Positions 1 through 9,263 are shown, counted from the first letter of the stretch. The stretch is DNA of 64,000 nucleotides from JAJEFO01 sp965208685 (GCA_965208685.1 CBDBPL010000007.1:1302001-1366000), one strand, 5' to 3'. Made by a program: numbers and translations. Notes: generated by a model from the sequence alone, not told the origin.

Positions 1-281
1 GGCGATCCAAACTCTTCCGGCTTTCCAAATGCCGTTTGAGACCCCCGCCGAGACAGCAAGGGCGCGGGAATGCCGTGCCGGCTTGCGCAGGGTCGGCGAG
101 TTGGCCGGTCCGCAAGACGGAAGAACGGGTGCGCGAATTCACCGCTCAGGCGTCGGCTTTCGCTGGACGGCCGCGAATTGCCATTTGCGGGGCCGGAACG
201 ACACGGTTGTCGTGCGGCACGAAAGAAGGCACCTTCGGCGAGCGCCCAAACAATGCCCGTGAACATTCAAGGAAATTCAGC

Positions 282-800
282 ATGACCTCAAGCAAACCGC
301 GTGTCGGTGCGCCCGTCGAGAGACTCAACTTTCCAACCGTCGATCAGGAAGGATTGATCTCGATTGGCGGGCCCAGGGATCGTTGGACGATGCTGTTCGT
401 CTATCGTGGCCGTCATTGCCCGCGGTGCAAGCGTTTCCTGAACAAGCTGAACGACGCGTTGCCTGAATGGGTCGCCGCGATGGATGTCGTGGTGGTTTCG
501 GCCGACAGCAGGGAAAAGGCCTTGTTGGACAAAGAGGAATTCGGCTGGGAATTCAATCTTTGCTACGGATTGACAGAGACGCAAATGCGGTCGCTCAATC
601 TATTCGTTTCCGAACCGCTCTCCGAAACGGAAACAACGGGACTGTTCGCGGAACCTGGTGCATTTGCAATTCGTCCGGACGGAACGCTGATGCTTGCCGA
701 CATTTCCAACGGACCTGCAGCGCGCCCTGACCTGGAAGAGCTTCTGGACGGCATGAAGTTCAACATCGAGAACGATCGCCCGGTCAGGGGAACCGCCTGA
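282..800 (+). CDS. thioredoxin-fold (AhpC/TSA-like) redox protein
   Basis: Predicted 172-residue cytosolic protein of the redoxin/peroxiredoxin-like superfamily. A CPRC motif at residues 46-49 sits after a beta strand (TMLFVYRGRHCPRC), which is the usual place for the redox-active dithiol. The C-terminal half has the proline-containing stretch PGAFAIRPDGTL, as in AhpC/TSA proteins. I chose the ATG at 282 because AAGGAA lies just upstream and because homology-like sequence begins there; the open frame runs further upstream without recognisable content. No signal peptide is visible. It stands alone, 129 bp before an ABC exporter on the same strand. Substrate unknown; a disulfide reductase or a peroxiredoxin are both possible. 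Confidence 0.75.
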   Translation: MTSSKPRVGAPVERLNFPTVDQEGLISIGGPRDRWTMLFVYRGRHCPRCKRFLNKLNDALPEWVAAMDVVVVSADSREKALLDKEEFGWEFNLCYGLTETQMRSLNLFVSEPLSETETTGLFAEPGAFAIRPDGTLMLADISNGPAARPDLEELLDGMKFNIENDRPVRGTA

Positions 801-929
801 CTGGAGTCTTGCGGAAGACGCAGTCGCGTTCAGGTGCATGAGCTTGTGCCGGAAAGACACGCGGCGATCAATTTCGGCGCTGAAACGAACCGGTGCGAAG
901 CGCAAGATCGCTTCGCCTAGCGGAGGCAG

Positions 930-2789
930 ATGAGGCAAATGCCCGGAGTCTACGAGCGCATAACGCGTTTCTTCATGAATGCGGTCGATCCCTACCAACT
1001 GTCCGATGCGCCGCCTGACCGCAAGGTCTGGCCCTTTCTGAAGTCTCACCTGTGGCCGCTGCGCCGAATCCTGGTCGTCAGCGTCGTCGTAACCGCCTTG
1101 GCGGCCAGCGTTGAGGTTTGGTTGATCCAGTACGCCGGGACGGTCATCGACATGCTGGCATCCAGCTCGCCTCGACAGCTTTGGGAAACGCAGGGCACGG
1201 GGCTGCTGGCAGCGGCGCTTGTCGTGCTCCTGTTTCGGCCGTTTGCGCAGTTCTTGCGCCATGCCGTCAACGACATTTCCTTTCAATGCAATGCAGCGAC
1301 GCTGGTGCGATGGCGCGCCTACGATCACCTGATCCGGCAGTCGGTCGGCTGGTTCCAGGAAGACCTGACGGGCAGGACATCCGGGCGCCTTGTGGACATC
1401 GGGAACCACGTCGCGGATTCGATACACAGTGCCCTGAATGCCGTCGCGTTCGGAATTGTCTACATGGTTGGGGTGGTCGTGCTTATGGCCGGCGTCGAGG
1501 TCTGGCTGGCAGTGCCCTTGTTGGTCTGGTTCGGCCTGTACCTCGGGGTGCTGATCTGGATCATCCCGCGAATGGTCGTTGCCCAGCAGAACTTTCAATC
1601 CGCAAAGTCAGCCCTGATCGGATCCGTGGTTGACAGCTTTTCCAACTTCGACACGCTGAAGCTCTTCGCGCCAAAGGATCAAATCGCGCAGGAGCAGCGC
1701 CTTCGTCTGGAGGCAACCAGACAGGCGCTATTCAGGACCCGCCAAATCGGCGTAAGCCTGCGCACCACGCTTGTAATGCTGGAGGCCGTGGTAATGGTCG
1801 GCTTCATCGGCTACGGCATCTGGCTTTGGTCTGCCGAGGCGGCAACGATCGGCCTTGTTGCGTCCGCGATCGCGCTTTCGCTCCGCATAACCACGATGGC
1901 CGACTGGATCCTCGATTCCGTCTGGTGGGTGTTCCTGAGGATCGGGTCATTACGAGAGGCGCTGACGACCATCGGCCAGCCCATCGCGATTCCTCAGGCG
2001 CCAGACGCACCAGAATTGATTGTCAGCGACGGCGCTATCGAGATCGAGGATCTGCACCACCATTACGGGCTGGGGCACGGGGGCCTTGGCGGCGTGTCGC
2101 TTTCCATCCGGCCGGGCGAGAAGATCGGCCTGGTCGGCCGTTCGGGCGCAGGCAAGTCCACTTTGGTCAATCTGATATTGAGGTTTTTCGAGGCGGAAAA
2201 CGGGACGATCACCATTGACGGTCAAGACATCCGGCACGTGGATCAGGACAGTCTCCGGGCCGCTATCGGAATGGTGGCGCAGCAGGCGGCTCTTCTGAAC
2301 CGGTCGGTGAGAGACAACATTCTGCTCGGTCGCACGGATGTCAGCGAAGAGCGGTTGCTGGCGGCGACGTCCGAGGCGCGCGCGCATTCGTTCATCGAAG
2401 GGCTTTGCGATGGCAAGGGACGATCGGGATATGACGCACATGTCGGAGAACGCGGTGTAAAGCTGTCAGGTGGGCAACGGCAACGGGTAGCATTGGCACG
2501 GGTCATCCTGAAAGATGCCCCGATCCTGATTCTTGACGAGGCGACCAGCGCTCTCGACAGCGAGGTCGAGGCGGAAATTCAGCAATCCCTTGTCGACGTC
2601 ATGCAGGACAAAACCGTGATCGCCATCGCCCACAGACTGTCGACGATCGCCAGAATGGACCGGATCATCGTGCTTGATCGTGGCGAGATCGTGGAACAGG
2701 GCACGCATGAGGAACTGACGAAGACGTCCGGTCTCTATTCCATCTTCTGGAGCCGCCAATCCGACGGCTTCATCGATACCACCGAGTAG
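930..2789 (+). CDS. ABC transporter, fused permease/ATPase (exporter type)
   Basis: A 619-residue half-size ABC exporter: an N-terminal membrane domain of about six helices (residues about 45-340) followed by a nucleotide-binding domain. Walker A GRSGAGKST is near residue 403, the signature LSGGQRQRVALAR near 512, Walker B ILILDEATSALD near 532, and the H-loop AHRLST follows. It should act as a dimer in the inner membrane, exporting a lipid, drug or peptide; substrate cannot be read from sequence. The start at 930 has a GGAGG-like site about 8 bases upstream. No adaptor or outer-membrane partner gene is adjacent. Confidence 0.92.
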   Translation: MRQMPGVYERITRFFMNAVDPYQLSDAPPDRKVWPFLKSHLWPLRRILVVSVVVTALAASVEVWLIQYAGTVIDMLASSSPRQLWETQGTGLLAAALVVLLFRPFAQFLRHAVNDISFQCNAATLVRWRAYDHLIRQSVGWFQEDLTGRTSGRLVDIGNHVADSIHSALNAVAFGIVYMVGVVVLMAGVEVWLAVPLLVWFGLYLGVLIWIIPRMVVAQQNFQSAKSALIGSVVDSFSNFDTLKLFAPKDQIAQEQRLRLEATRQALFRTRQIGVSLRTTLVMLEAVVMVGFIGYGIWLWSAEAATIGLVASAIALSLRITTMADWILDSVWWVFLRIGSLREALTTIGQPIAIPQAPDAPELIVSDGAIEIEDLHHHYGLGHGGLGGVSLSIRPGEKIGLVGRSGAGKSTLVNLILRFFEAENGTITIDGQDIRHVDQDSLRAAIGMVAQQAALLNRSVRDNILLGRTDVSEERLLAATSEARAHSFIEGLCDGKGRSGYDAHVGERGVKLSGGQRQRVALARVILKDAPILILDEATSALDSEVEAEIQQSLVDVMQDKTVIAIAHRLSTIARMDRIIVLDRGEIVEQGTHEELTKTSGLYSIFWSRQSDGFIDTTE

Positions 2790-2959
2790 GACTCGCAAGT
2801 CGCGTCTTTGCGGTTCGGCGATTCGCACATTGCTTGCGAGCACACGTGAACACGTCAATGCATGACTGGCAGCGTCTGTGGAGGAGGGCGGCGACCCTTC
2901 CGTGCTGCGTGCACCAGAGCGCGTTTCTACGCCACACTCGCTTCGGACGTTGAACAATG

Positions 2960-3366
2960 CGGTCTTCCTGCCACGGGCCAATCAGGCACGGCGGCGTCAG
3001 CGAGATTGCTGGAAAGAAGGTGATCATTATCAAGGCGGCGAAGATCGCGATGTAGAACGGCCAGATCGTTCGAACAGCTGTTTCCATCGATGACTTGCCA
3101 ACCGCTGCCGAAGCGAACCTGACCAATCTCATGGCAACGCCGCCATGTAGCATCACCTCTCCTGTGAAGATGAAGAAGAGGATCGCCATCAGCAAGAAGA
3201 CGTTGATGCCCGAAATGATTTTCTGGAACCTGATCATCAGTGGTAGGCCCTCGTGCCAAAGTGCTGCCACCGCCGAAGTGCCAAGGGCGAAGGCAACCGG
3301 CACGCCAGGCAGGACGCAGATGGAAAACAGGCGAGGAGAAAGAGAAGCCCCAAGAAGGTTCCTTTT
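2960..3366 (-). pseudogene. TRAP transporter large permease (DctM) remnant with internal deletion
   Basis: The minus strand encodes a recognisable DctM N-terminus (GVPVAFALG, then GINVFLLMAILFFIFTGE, then LVRFASAAVG). Near position 3098 it joins directly to a DctM C-terminus (METAVRTIWPFYIAIFAAL, then FFPAISLTPP). About 300 residues of the usual roughly 430 are missing. A further frameshift near 3318 separates the first hydrophobic stretch (GLLFLLAC) from ICVLPGVPVAF. The gene is therefore dead: both ends survive and the middle is gone. It follows the DctQ remnant in the normal dctQ-dctM order, so a whole TRAP operon once stood here. No DctP gene is present nearby. Confidence 0.75.
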
Positions 3367-3369
3367 TCC

Positions 3370-3535
3370 TTATTGAATGGTGTCGCCGCGTTGGTCCCGG
3401 GCAAGCGCGAGGCGAAACAGATGGCCCAAGGAAAACAGAAGGATGAGTGCGCCACTGATCGTCAATGGCAGTGACCGGAGGCCTTCGGGCAACTCGATGA
3501 GCGGGATCATTGAAACCCACTTGAACAACGTGAGT
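3370..3535 (-). pseudogene. TRAP transporter small permease (DctQ) C-terminal remnant
   Basis: Reading the minus strand gives about 50 residues ending at a TAA at 3370-3372. They contain MIPLIELPEGLRSLPL and then GALILLFSLGHLFRL, the last transmembrane segment typical of TRAP small permeases. Upstream of about 3535 the frame is closed by stops, so the N-terminal three quarters are lost. It lies just upstream of the DctM remnant in the native operon order. Its identity is inferred from the motif and from the neighbour. Confidence 0.6.
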
Positions 3536-3559
3536 TAGGCACCATGGTAGCGCATCAGC

Positions 3560-3735
3560 CCGCCGAACTTGGCCATCAACACATCATGCTGGCGCTTCTC
3601 GAGCTACCCGACTTCGATGGCCTGCAAGGGCTACAACCCCATGACCGCCAAACAGGTCCCTCTCGCGGGCAAGGCCGCAGAGATGGCTGGAGACCGACCT
3701 CGATTTCCGCAAAATGGTCCGAGCAGTTACCTTGG
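3560..3735 (+). pseudogene. IS66-like transposase C-terminal remnant, copy 1
   Basis: A decayed tail with CWRFSSYPTSMACKGYNPMT, then AKQVPLAGKAAEMA, and after a shift of frame ETDLDFRKMVRAVT. It matches, with point differences, the second copy at 4523-4751. That copy keeps the KVKQKISGCFRS motif I associate with IS66-family transposase C-termini. No inverted repeats, no accessory IS66 genes and no start are left. The family call rests on motif memory only. Confidence 0.45.
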
Positions 3736-3832
3736 CTTCGCGACTTTTTTGTAGGTTTGATTGTCGTGCCTCAATCGCAAGATCGACGACAACGTGCTTG
3801 TCGATTGGGGCACCCCGCAGAATGAGTTGCTG

Positions 3833-4312
3833 CTATTGCAAGTTCGCAAGACCTGCCACCTTGCGATATAGGTCATCCACGGAATGGTGCAGGCGCAGCA
3901 GCTTCTCTTCCTTTCCAAGCGTTTCGCCCATTTGAACCGAACGCGGGCGGTTTAGCTCCGCAGCAAATTCATTGCATCCAAGGTTTCGACATAGATGCAC
4001 GCCAAAATTGGTCGACCTGTTGACCTTGCTCGGCGCAATGAACGTCGCAACCCCACTATTGTCATGAATCGTCTTGCACCAATCGCACATGAACTTTCTG
4101 AGCCCCGTGGATTTCATGGCATTACGTTTCAGGCGAAGTGTCCGAAGCTTGGCATCCGGCCAGCCAAATGACACGTGAACGACAGAGCCGGACTTGTGTA
4201 TCCATTTCAAGAAGGCGCGGTCTTCGGTCGCGAGGTCGGCAAAATCGTTCGCCGAAAAGAACTTTCGGTACTTCTTTTCCACGGTCGCGAGTATGTCGTC
4301 TCTTTGAATCAT
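3833..4312 (-). CDS. FBP-domain (EF-G-binding, treble-clef zinc finger) protein
   Basis: A 159-residue soluble protein whose C-terminal half resembles the FBP treble-clef zinc finger found in FusB-type elongation-factor-G-binding proteins. C76-x2-C79 (FMCDWCKTIHD) pairs with C108-x4-C113 (HLCRNLGC), separated by GVATFIAP. The N-terminal half is charged and probably helical. Known FusB/FusC proteins bind EF-G and release it from stalled ribosomes under fusidic acid; whether this homologue does so is inference. The ATG at 4312 is preceded by AAGGGG about 11 bases upstream; the open frame extends to 4435 without conserved content. It stands alone between transposon remnants, which suggests acquisition by transfer. 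Confidence 0.6.
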   Translation of the reverse strand: MIQRDDILATVEKKYRKFFSANDFADLATEDRAFLKWIHKSGSVVHVSFGWPDAKLRTLRLKRNAMKSTGLRKFMCDWCKTIHDNSGVATFIAPSKVNRSTNFGVHLCRNLGCNEFAAELNRPRSVQMGETLGKEEKLLRLHHSVDDLYRKVAGLANLQ

Positions 4313-4522
4313 GCTTACGTCAGCCCCTTGATGTGAAGCCAATTTCATCCCCATCACCAGGCATTCGGCAAAGCCGAATGCACGCCGAGTTCGACATATG
4401 CAAGGACCGTAGCCGCTCGGGATGCATTCGACCATTGATCTCTCTGTCCCTCGGCATTCGGATCAGGCCTCTTCCCACGTCATCTTCAGCCGTCGTCTTT
4501 CGGGTCCAAAAGAGACATTCGA

Positions 4523-4751
4523 ATGGCCAAGGTCAAACAGAAGATCTCCGGTTGCTTCCGGTCGACGAAATACGCCGCAGCCTGCTGTCGCATCTCAAGC
4601 TGGGTGAAGTAGCATATGGACTGCACGGGCTACAACCCAATGACCGCCATACGGGTCGCGCTCATGGGCAAGGCCGCTGGGACGGCTTGAGACCGACCTC
4701 GACTTCCGGAAAACGGCCCGAGCAGTTACCGACGGAGTAGAATTCGAGTGA
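4523..4751 (+). pseudogene. IS66-like transposase C-terminal remnant, copy 2
   Basis: Begins MAKVKQKISGCFRSTKYAAA, then CRISSWVK, an in-frame TAG, GYNPMTAIRVALMGKAAG, an in-frame TGA, and in the shifted frame ETDLDFRKTARAVTDGVEFE ending at TGA 4749-4751. The last 110 bases align closely with copy 1 at 3620-3731. The two copies share the same frame break before ETDLDFRK, so the damage probably predates the duplication. Base differences between copies inside ETDLDFRK fall at third codon positions, which supports this as the ancestral frame. No complete element remains. Confidence 0.5.
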
Positions 4752-4919
4752 CTTGCCATCGTGGGTCCGGCAATTCGCGCGACGCGCTCAGGAGATCCTG
4801 CACGCATGATGGCGTGACTGGAAGGATCCAAAATTGGAAAGGTGACGAAGGGCCCTTTGCTGCACTTCCGTGTCGCGTACGTAGAGGGGCAGGGCGCGTA
4901 TTTCGGACGCAGTACCAGG

Positions 4920-6131
4920 TTACCAGAAAAATTCGGTGTGCCCGACCGCGCGCATCAGCGCTTCAAGGTAGTAGTAGTCGCCATAGGGCAGCAGATTGTC
5001 GGCGCGTCCGAGTTCGACGAATGCCGCGCCTTCCTTGAGCAGGCCCTCGGCTTCATCGATTCCGGATATGTCGCAGTGACGGACGAGCCCGCTCAGGATC
5101 CGGTCGGCAAGTGCCGTGTAGCGCCCAACTTCCGGGCCCGACCCGAATCCCTGGGCAAGCGCGTAGACGCCGGCAGCCGTCACGGCACCTGCAGACGAGT
5201 CGCGGTATGGGTGCCGGTCCTCGGCCAAGTCGTAGTCCCACAACGGCACGCCGTCATCCGGAAGCCTCTCCGAAACGTAGTCAGCCATCCGGGCCGACGT
5301 GTCGCGGTATGCTTCAATGCCGGTGTTCAGAAAGCTTTGCGCCAGACCGTGAATGGCCCAGGCCTGGCCGCGCGACCAGCAACTGCCGTCATGCAGGCCC
5401 TGATGCGTGTAGCCCTTGATTGCAGTGCCGGTGGCCGGGTTGAATTCAAACGCATGAAACGAGCTGAAGTCGTCACGGACCAGGTTGCGGATGGCGGTTT
5501 GGTTGTGCATGTCCGCGATGTCGCGGAACGACGGCTGCCCGGTTTCGCGATGCGCCCAGTAAAGCAGGGACATGCCCTGCAGGCTGTCGATGTTCAGCGT
5601 GCGTGTCTTCCGTTCCCTGAACTCCGGCTCGTCGCGCTGCATCGGGTTCCAGCACATCACGAAGGGCATCGGCTGGCGCCAGCGTGCCGCGAGAAAGTCG
5701 GCGGCGCGCAGCGCCATGGCGCGTGCTTCTTCATCGCCTGTCAGCTTGAAGTCGGCGACGCAGGACAGGAGAAACAGAAAGCCGAGATCGTGGTCGTGCC
5801 AGGCCGGGTTCTCCAGCACGCGACGGAAATACGGGCGCCTGGCGCGGGCGCTGTTCTTGAGACGCTCGTTCCCGGTCAGCGCATATGCAAGCCACAGCTG
5901 GCCGGTCCAGAAGCTCGCAACCCACTCGTCGTCGGTGCAGAATTCGTAGGCAAGGGTTCCCTGAATGCCCATCCGGGGATTGCGCAGGCCGAATTTCGGC
6001 ACGAGGGACTCGATCTTGGCGAGGGCCCGCGCCAACGCGTCGGCAAACAGGTCCTTGTGTGCCGTGGGCGGCTGAAACAGTGCCAGCGTTGCGTAGGATT
6101 CGCCGGTATCCGCAGGATCATCCATTGCCAC
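4920..6131 (-). CDS. glycoside hydrolase family 88 (unsaturated uronyl hydrolase)
   Basis: A 403-residue cytoplasmic enzyme of the GH88 alpha/alpha-barrel family, which removes the unsaturated uronic acid made by polysaccharide lyases by hydrating its double bond. Family-like blocks are YEFCTDDEWVASFWTGQLWL, IDSLQGMSLLYWA and KGYTHQGLHDGSCWSRGQAW, including the conserved Asp positions expected for catalysis. No signal peptide. It is the last gene of the minus-strand lyase operon, starting 7 bases after the SDR stop. The start shown is GTG at 6131; an ATG two codons later (6125) is equally possible, since the ribosome-binding site is weak. Substrate follows from context: uronate-ended oligosaccharides. 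Confidence 0.85.
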   Translation of the reverse strand: MAMDDPADTGESYATLALFQPPTAHKDLFADALARALAKIESLVPKFGLRNPRMGIQGTLAYEFCTDDEWVASFWTGQLWLAYALTGNERLKNSARARRPYFRRVLENPAWHDHDLGFLFLLSCVADFKLTGDEEARAMALRAADFLAARWRQPMPFVMCWNPMQRDEPEFRERKTRTLNIDSLQGMSLLYWAHRETGQPSFRDIADMHNQTAIRNLVRDDFSSFHAFEFNPATGTAIKGYTHQGLHDGSCWSRGQAWAIHGLAQSFLNTGIEAYRDTSARMADYVSERLPDDGVPLWDYDLAEDRHPYRDSSAGAVTAAGVYALAQGFGSGPEVGRYTALADRILSGLVRHCDISGIDEAEGLLKEGAAFVELGRADNLLPYGDYYYLEALMRAVGHTEFFW

Positions 6132-6138
6132 GTGCCGC

Positions 6139-6924
6139 TTACGAGAACAGGGTGCCGCCGTTTATGTCGACATTTGCACCGGTGATGAACGCGGCCTGGT
6201 CCGAAGCGAGATAGGCGACCAGGTTTGCAACGTCTTCCGGTGCGCCCTCGCGCTTCAGCGGCGTGATGCTTGCCACATGCGCGCGGACCTCCGGCTTCGT
6301 GAAGATGTTGTGGAAATCGGTGTCGATCATTCCGGGGCAGACCGAATTGACCCGTATGCCCGGCCCGAGTTCCTTGGCCATGCCGCGCGTCATTGTCATC
6401 ATTGCACCCTTCGCCGCACCATATGCAATGGCGCCCGGACCGCCGCCATCGCGCCCGGCCTGACTTGCCAGTCCGACGATGGAGCCACCTTCGGTCATGT
6501 GGGGCAACGCGGCCCTCACGATGCGCAGGAACGAAGTGGCATTCAGGTCCATCACGTGGTTCCAGTGATCCATGTCCATTTCAGGGATCTTCCTTCGGGC
6601 AACCAGCCCTCCGGTGACATGCACGATGATGTCGATCCGTTCACCCAGTTCGGAGACGGTCCTGGCGACGAGGGCGGCAACGGAATCGTCCGACGTCATG
6701 TCGCCCTGCAGGGCAAACGACTTTCCGCCTGCCGCCTTGATCTCGGTCACGGCGCTTTTGGCACCGTCGGCCGAGTTGTGGTAGTTGATGGCAACTGCAG
6801 CGCCCAAAGAAGCGAGCCGAAGCGCGCATGCAAGCCCGATGTCTCGCCCTCCGCCGGTGACGATGGCCGTCTTTCCTTGAAGGTTCAGTTGCGCATCGGA
6901 GGCGCTGATCTGTGTCTGCAGCAT
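6139..6924 (-). CDS. SDR oxidoreductase, probable keto-uronate (DEH) reductase
   Basis: A 261-residue short-chain dehydrogenase. It has the NAD(P)-binding motif TGGGRDIG near residue 22 and the catalytic set Ser (GLASQAG), Tyr and Lys (AYGAAKGA). The C-terminal VNSVCPGMIDTDF and GANVDINGG are typical of the FabG/KduD-like branch. It lies directly between the PL15 lyase and GH88 genes, the place where Agrobacterium-type alginate clusters carry an NADPH-dependent reductase turning 4-deoxy-5-ketouronate (DEH) into 2-keto-3-deoxygluconate. That role is inferred from context; a KduD-like dehydrogenase role is the main alternative. The ATG at 6924 follows the lyase stop by 8 bases; the open frame overlaps the lyase further upstream without homology. 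Confidence 0.8.
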   Translation of the reverse strand: MLQTQISASDAQLNLQGKTAIVTGGGRDIGLACALRLASLGAAVAINYHNSADGAKSAVTEIKAAGGKSFALQGDMTSDDSVAALVARTVSELGERIDIIVHVTGGLVARRKIPEMDMDHWNHVMDLNATSFLRIVRAALPHMTEGGSIVGLASQAGRDGGGPGAIAYGAAKGAMMTMTRGMAKELGPGIRVNSVCPGMIDTDFHNIFTKPEVRAHVASITPLKREGAPEDVANLVAYLASDQAAFITGANVDINGGTLFS

Positions 6925-6932
6925 GAGTTGTC

Positions 6933-9263
6933 CTATCTGGCTTGGAAGGATTTCGGGATGACGACCTTGAAGGAATGGTCGTCCGCGCCAGTGAAGTACA
7001 ACTCGCAGTCGTACCCCTGGTCGTCGAGAAAGTGAAAGATTCGGCTCGGCGCGCTTGACAGGTGCGGCACAAGCAGCGTTGCGATCCGATGGCACCGCGC
7101 CGCAGGAAACGCGGCGCGGACATGGGTGCTTTCGGCAAGCCCCTTGACTTCGTCCGGATCGACGCCGGGAAACCCGGTTGTCTGCTCGATCTGGGGATGT
7201 CCTGCCTCTGACCAGAGGAACTTGCCGTAGATGCTCGAGCGCTCGCCGCGATAGCGGAACGTCTCCGCCCCGAGTTCCATTGGCGCATTGGCGTGAAAGA
7301 GCCAGTCGAGCGTCAGCGGCTCTGCCGCATCGACATGGTCGACGATCACGAAATAGCTGTCCCGCACGAAGTAGGCGTCGCGCAGGACCCGGGTGACTTC
7401 GGGCACAAGGCTTCGGTAGGCCGCCGTGGCATCCCCGCGAACGAACACGTGATCGCTGGCGTCCCGGGCATCGATGATCCGTCCCGCCGCCTTGATCGCC
7501 TCGGCCTTGTCACTTCCCGCGTACTGGCCCTTGCCGTTCAGGAGAATCGCGTTCTTGGACCTTGTCTGGCGCCGCCAGTTCCGGTGCATCGATGAATTGA
7601 AGGCGACGTAGTGACCGGACTGGATCGCGAGATCCTCTCCGAAGGCAGAAATGCAGAACGCGTTCTGGTCGCCGTGGCTGTGGCTTATCGAGCCCCACGG
7701 GCTGGACTTCATGACGAACTGGATGTGTCGGTCGGGGTCGCCCACGTGAGACTGGATGGCGACCCAGCCCGTGCCCTTGAACCAGCGCAGCCGGTCGTCG
7801 TGGGAAGGGGGTTCCGGCTCCACGGATCCGAAATCGTGTGTGAAGACGAGATCATCGAAGTTCAGGTCCCACCAGCCCCAGTTGTAGAATTCCGTTGCCG
7901 TTCCGGGGTCGTTGCGCCGGATCTCGTCGAAGTACCATTGGTAGGCAGGATTGCCCGTTATGCCCGCGAACTGGCGCGTGTTGTAGCCGAGCTTGAGGCA
8001 GGGCAGGTCGCCCATCGTGCTGTCGTCCCCAAAGGTGGCGCGGCGGGTGTCGGGAGCCTTTGTGTAGAGCGGGAAGTCGCCCGTCTTGTGGAAGAACGGC
8101 CTCCGGTACAGGTCGATGTCCGAGGCGCTCCGCAACAGGTTGGCCGCATCGATGAGATAGGCGATGCCAGTCATCCAGTAGTGCGGCCCTTCGGCCCAGC
8201 CGCCATCCGTGTCGGCCCAGGGCGAGTAGAGCGTGGAAAGGAACTCGACCGAATAGTGCAGCCAGTCCTCGGCCTCGCGCTCTTCGCCCAGCATGGCGAG
8301 GCAGGCGGGAACCAGAACTGCTGACACCGAGCGCACTGCATGGCTGTCGAAGGGAAAGAGGTGAATCCGCGCGTTCCGGACGGCGTGGTCGGCGACCTGC
8401 CTGGTCCGGGCCAGGAGGGCGGTGCGAACCGTTTCGCGCTCGCTCTCGTCCAAGTCGTCGTGAAGCCAGTCATAGCCCCAGGCAAGGGCCAGGGCGACTC
8501 GGAACGCCCATTCGTCCGTATAGGCGCGTGACGTGGTGCCGTCCGGATCCCAGCTTGCAGCTTCCATAAGCCATGCCTTGGCGTTCGCGGTCAGGGCCGG
8601 GTCGCTCAGGATCTTGCCGGCAATGGCTTGGTGGCGAATGGCGTAGATGAGTTCCTGACAGTCGATGTAGGTCTGTCGCCAGATCGACGCGACTCGCTTG
8701 TTGTCCGGATAGGGCGCAGGCTCGGACATCGGCTGCCGGTCCGCCCAAGGCTTGACCGAGCGCTCGTGGAACGTGCGCCAGCCGCAATGATCCGGGTTCT
8801 TCGCCAGTGCTGCCTGGAATTCCTTGAGCCTCTCCGTGTCGAGCCAAAGTCGGGGATGTGCCCTGGAGACGGCGTCGAACCGCTCCGGGCGTGGCGCAAG
8901 CGGCGTGTTCGGCAGGTTCTCCGCGACGGTGAAATTCCGTTCCCGGCTCCATTCGCCGACGGGCATTCCATCGGCCCAGACACAGTACCGCCACGCATGG
9001 TCGCCGGCAGGAAGCGCCTCCGGCGGGGTCAGGAAATTGACCGGAATGTCCGAGAACACGCGCTCCGACCCGTCCTCGCACGTGATTGCCACGGCATAGG
9101 ACGCCTCGTCCTCGATGGCGGGAATCCACGTGAAACGCGGCGGGTTCTCGACGACTTCCGTGTCGGCATCCGGCGCATACCGAATCGTCAACCGGCCGGC
9201 AGGTGGTTCGTCCAGTGGCAGGATCTGCGCACGATCTGGCGCTGCCTCACGATCAAGCAACAT
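6933..9263 (-). CDS. PL15-type exo-oligoalginate lyase (DUF4962/heparinase II-III fold)
   Basis: A 776-residue polysaccharide lyase with an N-terminal beta domain (ENPPRFTWIPAIEDEASY, about residues 25-125), a central alpha/alpha barrel (about 160-480) and a C-terminal heparinase II/III-like beta-sandwich. Signature blocks are SRAYTDEWAFRVALALAWGY, DSHAVRSVSAVLVPACLAML, GGWAEGPHYWMTGIAYLIDA, SHSHGDQNAFCISAFGEDL and RRQTRSKNAILLNGKGQY. By recollection these match closely the Agrobacterium exotype alginate lyase Atu3025, including its length. His and Tyr of HSHGDQN and GPHYW are catalytic candidates. There is no signal peptide, so it should act on imported oligomers in the cytoplasm. PL15 also includes heparin-type exolyases, so the exact glycan is not certain. 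Confidence 0.85.
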   Translation of the reverse strand: MLLDREAAPDRAQILPLDEPPAGRLTIRYAPDADTEVVENPPRFTWIPAIEDEASYAVAITCEDGSERVFSDIPVNFLTPPEALPAGDHAWRYCVWADGMPVGEWSRERNFTVAENLPNTPLAPRPERFDAVSRAHPRLWLDTERLKEFQAALAKNPDHCGWRTFHERSVKPWADRQPMSEPAPYPDNKRVASIWRQTYIDCQELIYAIRHQAIAGKILSDPALTANAKAWLMEAASWDPDGTTSRAYTDEWAFRVALALAWGYDWLHDDLDESERETVRTALLARTRQVADHAVRNARIHLFPFDSHAVRSVSAVLVPACLAMLGEEREAEDWLHYSVEFLSTLYSPWADTDGGWAEGPHYWMTGIAYLIDAANLLRSASDIDLYRRPFFHKTGDFPLYTKAPDTRRATFGDDSTMGDLPCLKLGYNTRQFAGITGNPAYQWYFDEIRRNDPGTATEFYNWGWWDLNFDDLVFTHDFGSVEPEPPSHDDRLRWFKGTGWVAIQSHVGDPDRHIQFVMKSSPWGSISHSHGDQNAFCISAFGEDLAIQSGHYVAFNSSMHRNWRRQTRSKNAILLNGKGQYAGSDKAEAIKAAGRIIDARDASDHVFVRGDATAAYRSLVPEVTRVLRDAYFVRDSYFVIVDHVDAAEPLTLDWLFHANAPMELGAETFRYRGERSSIYGKFLWSEAGHPQIEQTTGFPGVDPDEVKGLAESTHVRAAFPAARCHRIATLLVPHLSSAPSRIFHFLDDQGYDCELYFTGADDHSFKVVIPKSFQAR

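Noticed and set aside
4842..6185. 447-codon plus-strand frame opposite the GH88 gene
   Set aside because: It is a shadow of the minus-strand gene, with no domain, and the GH88 reading is unambiguous.
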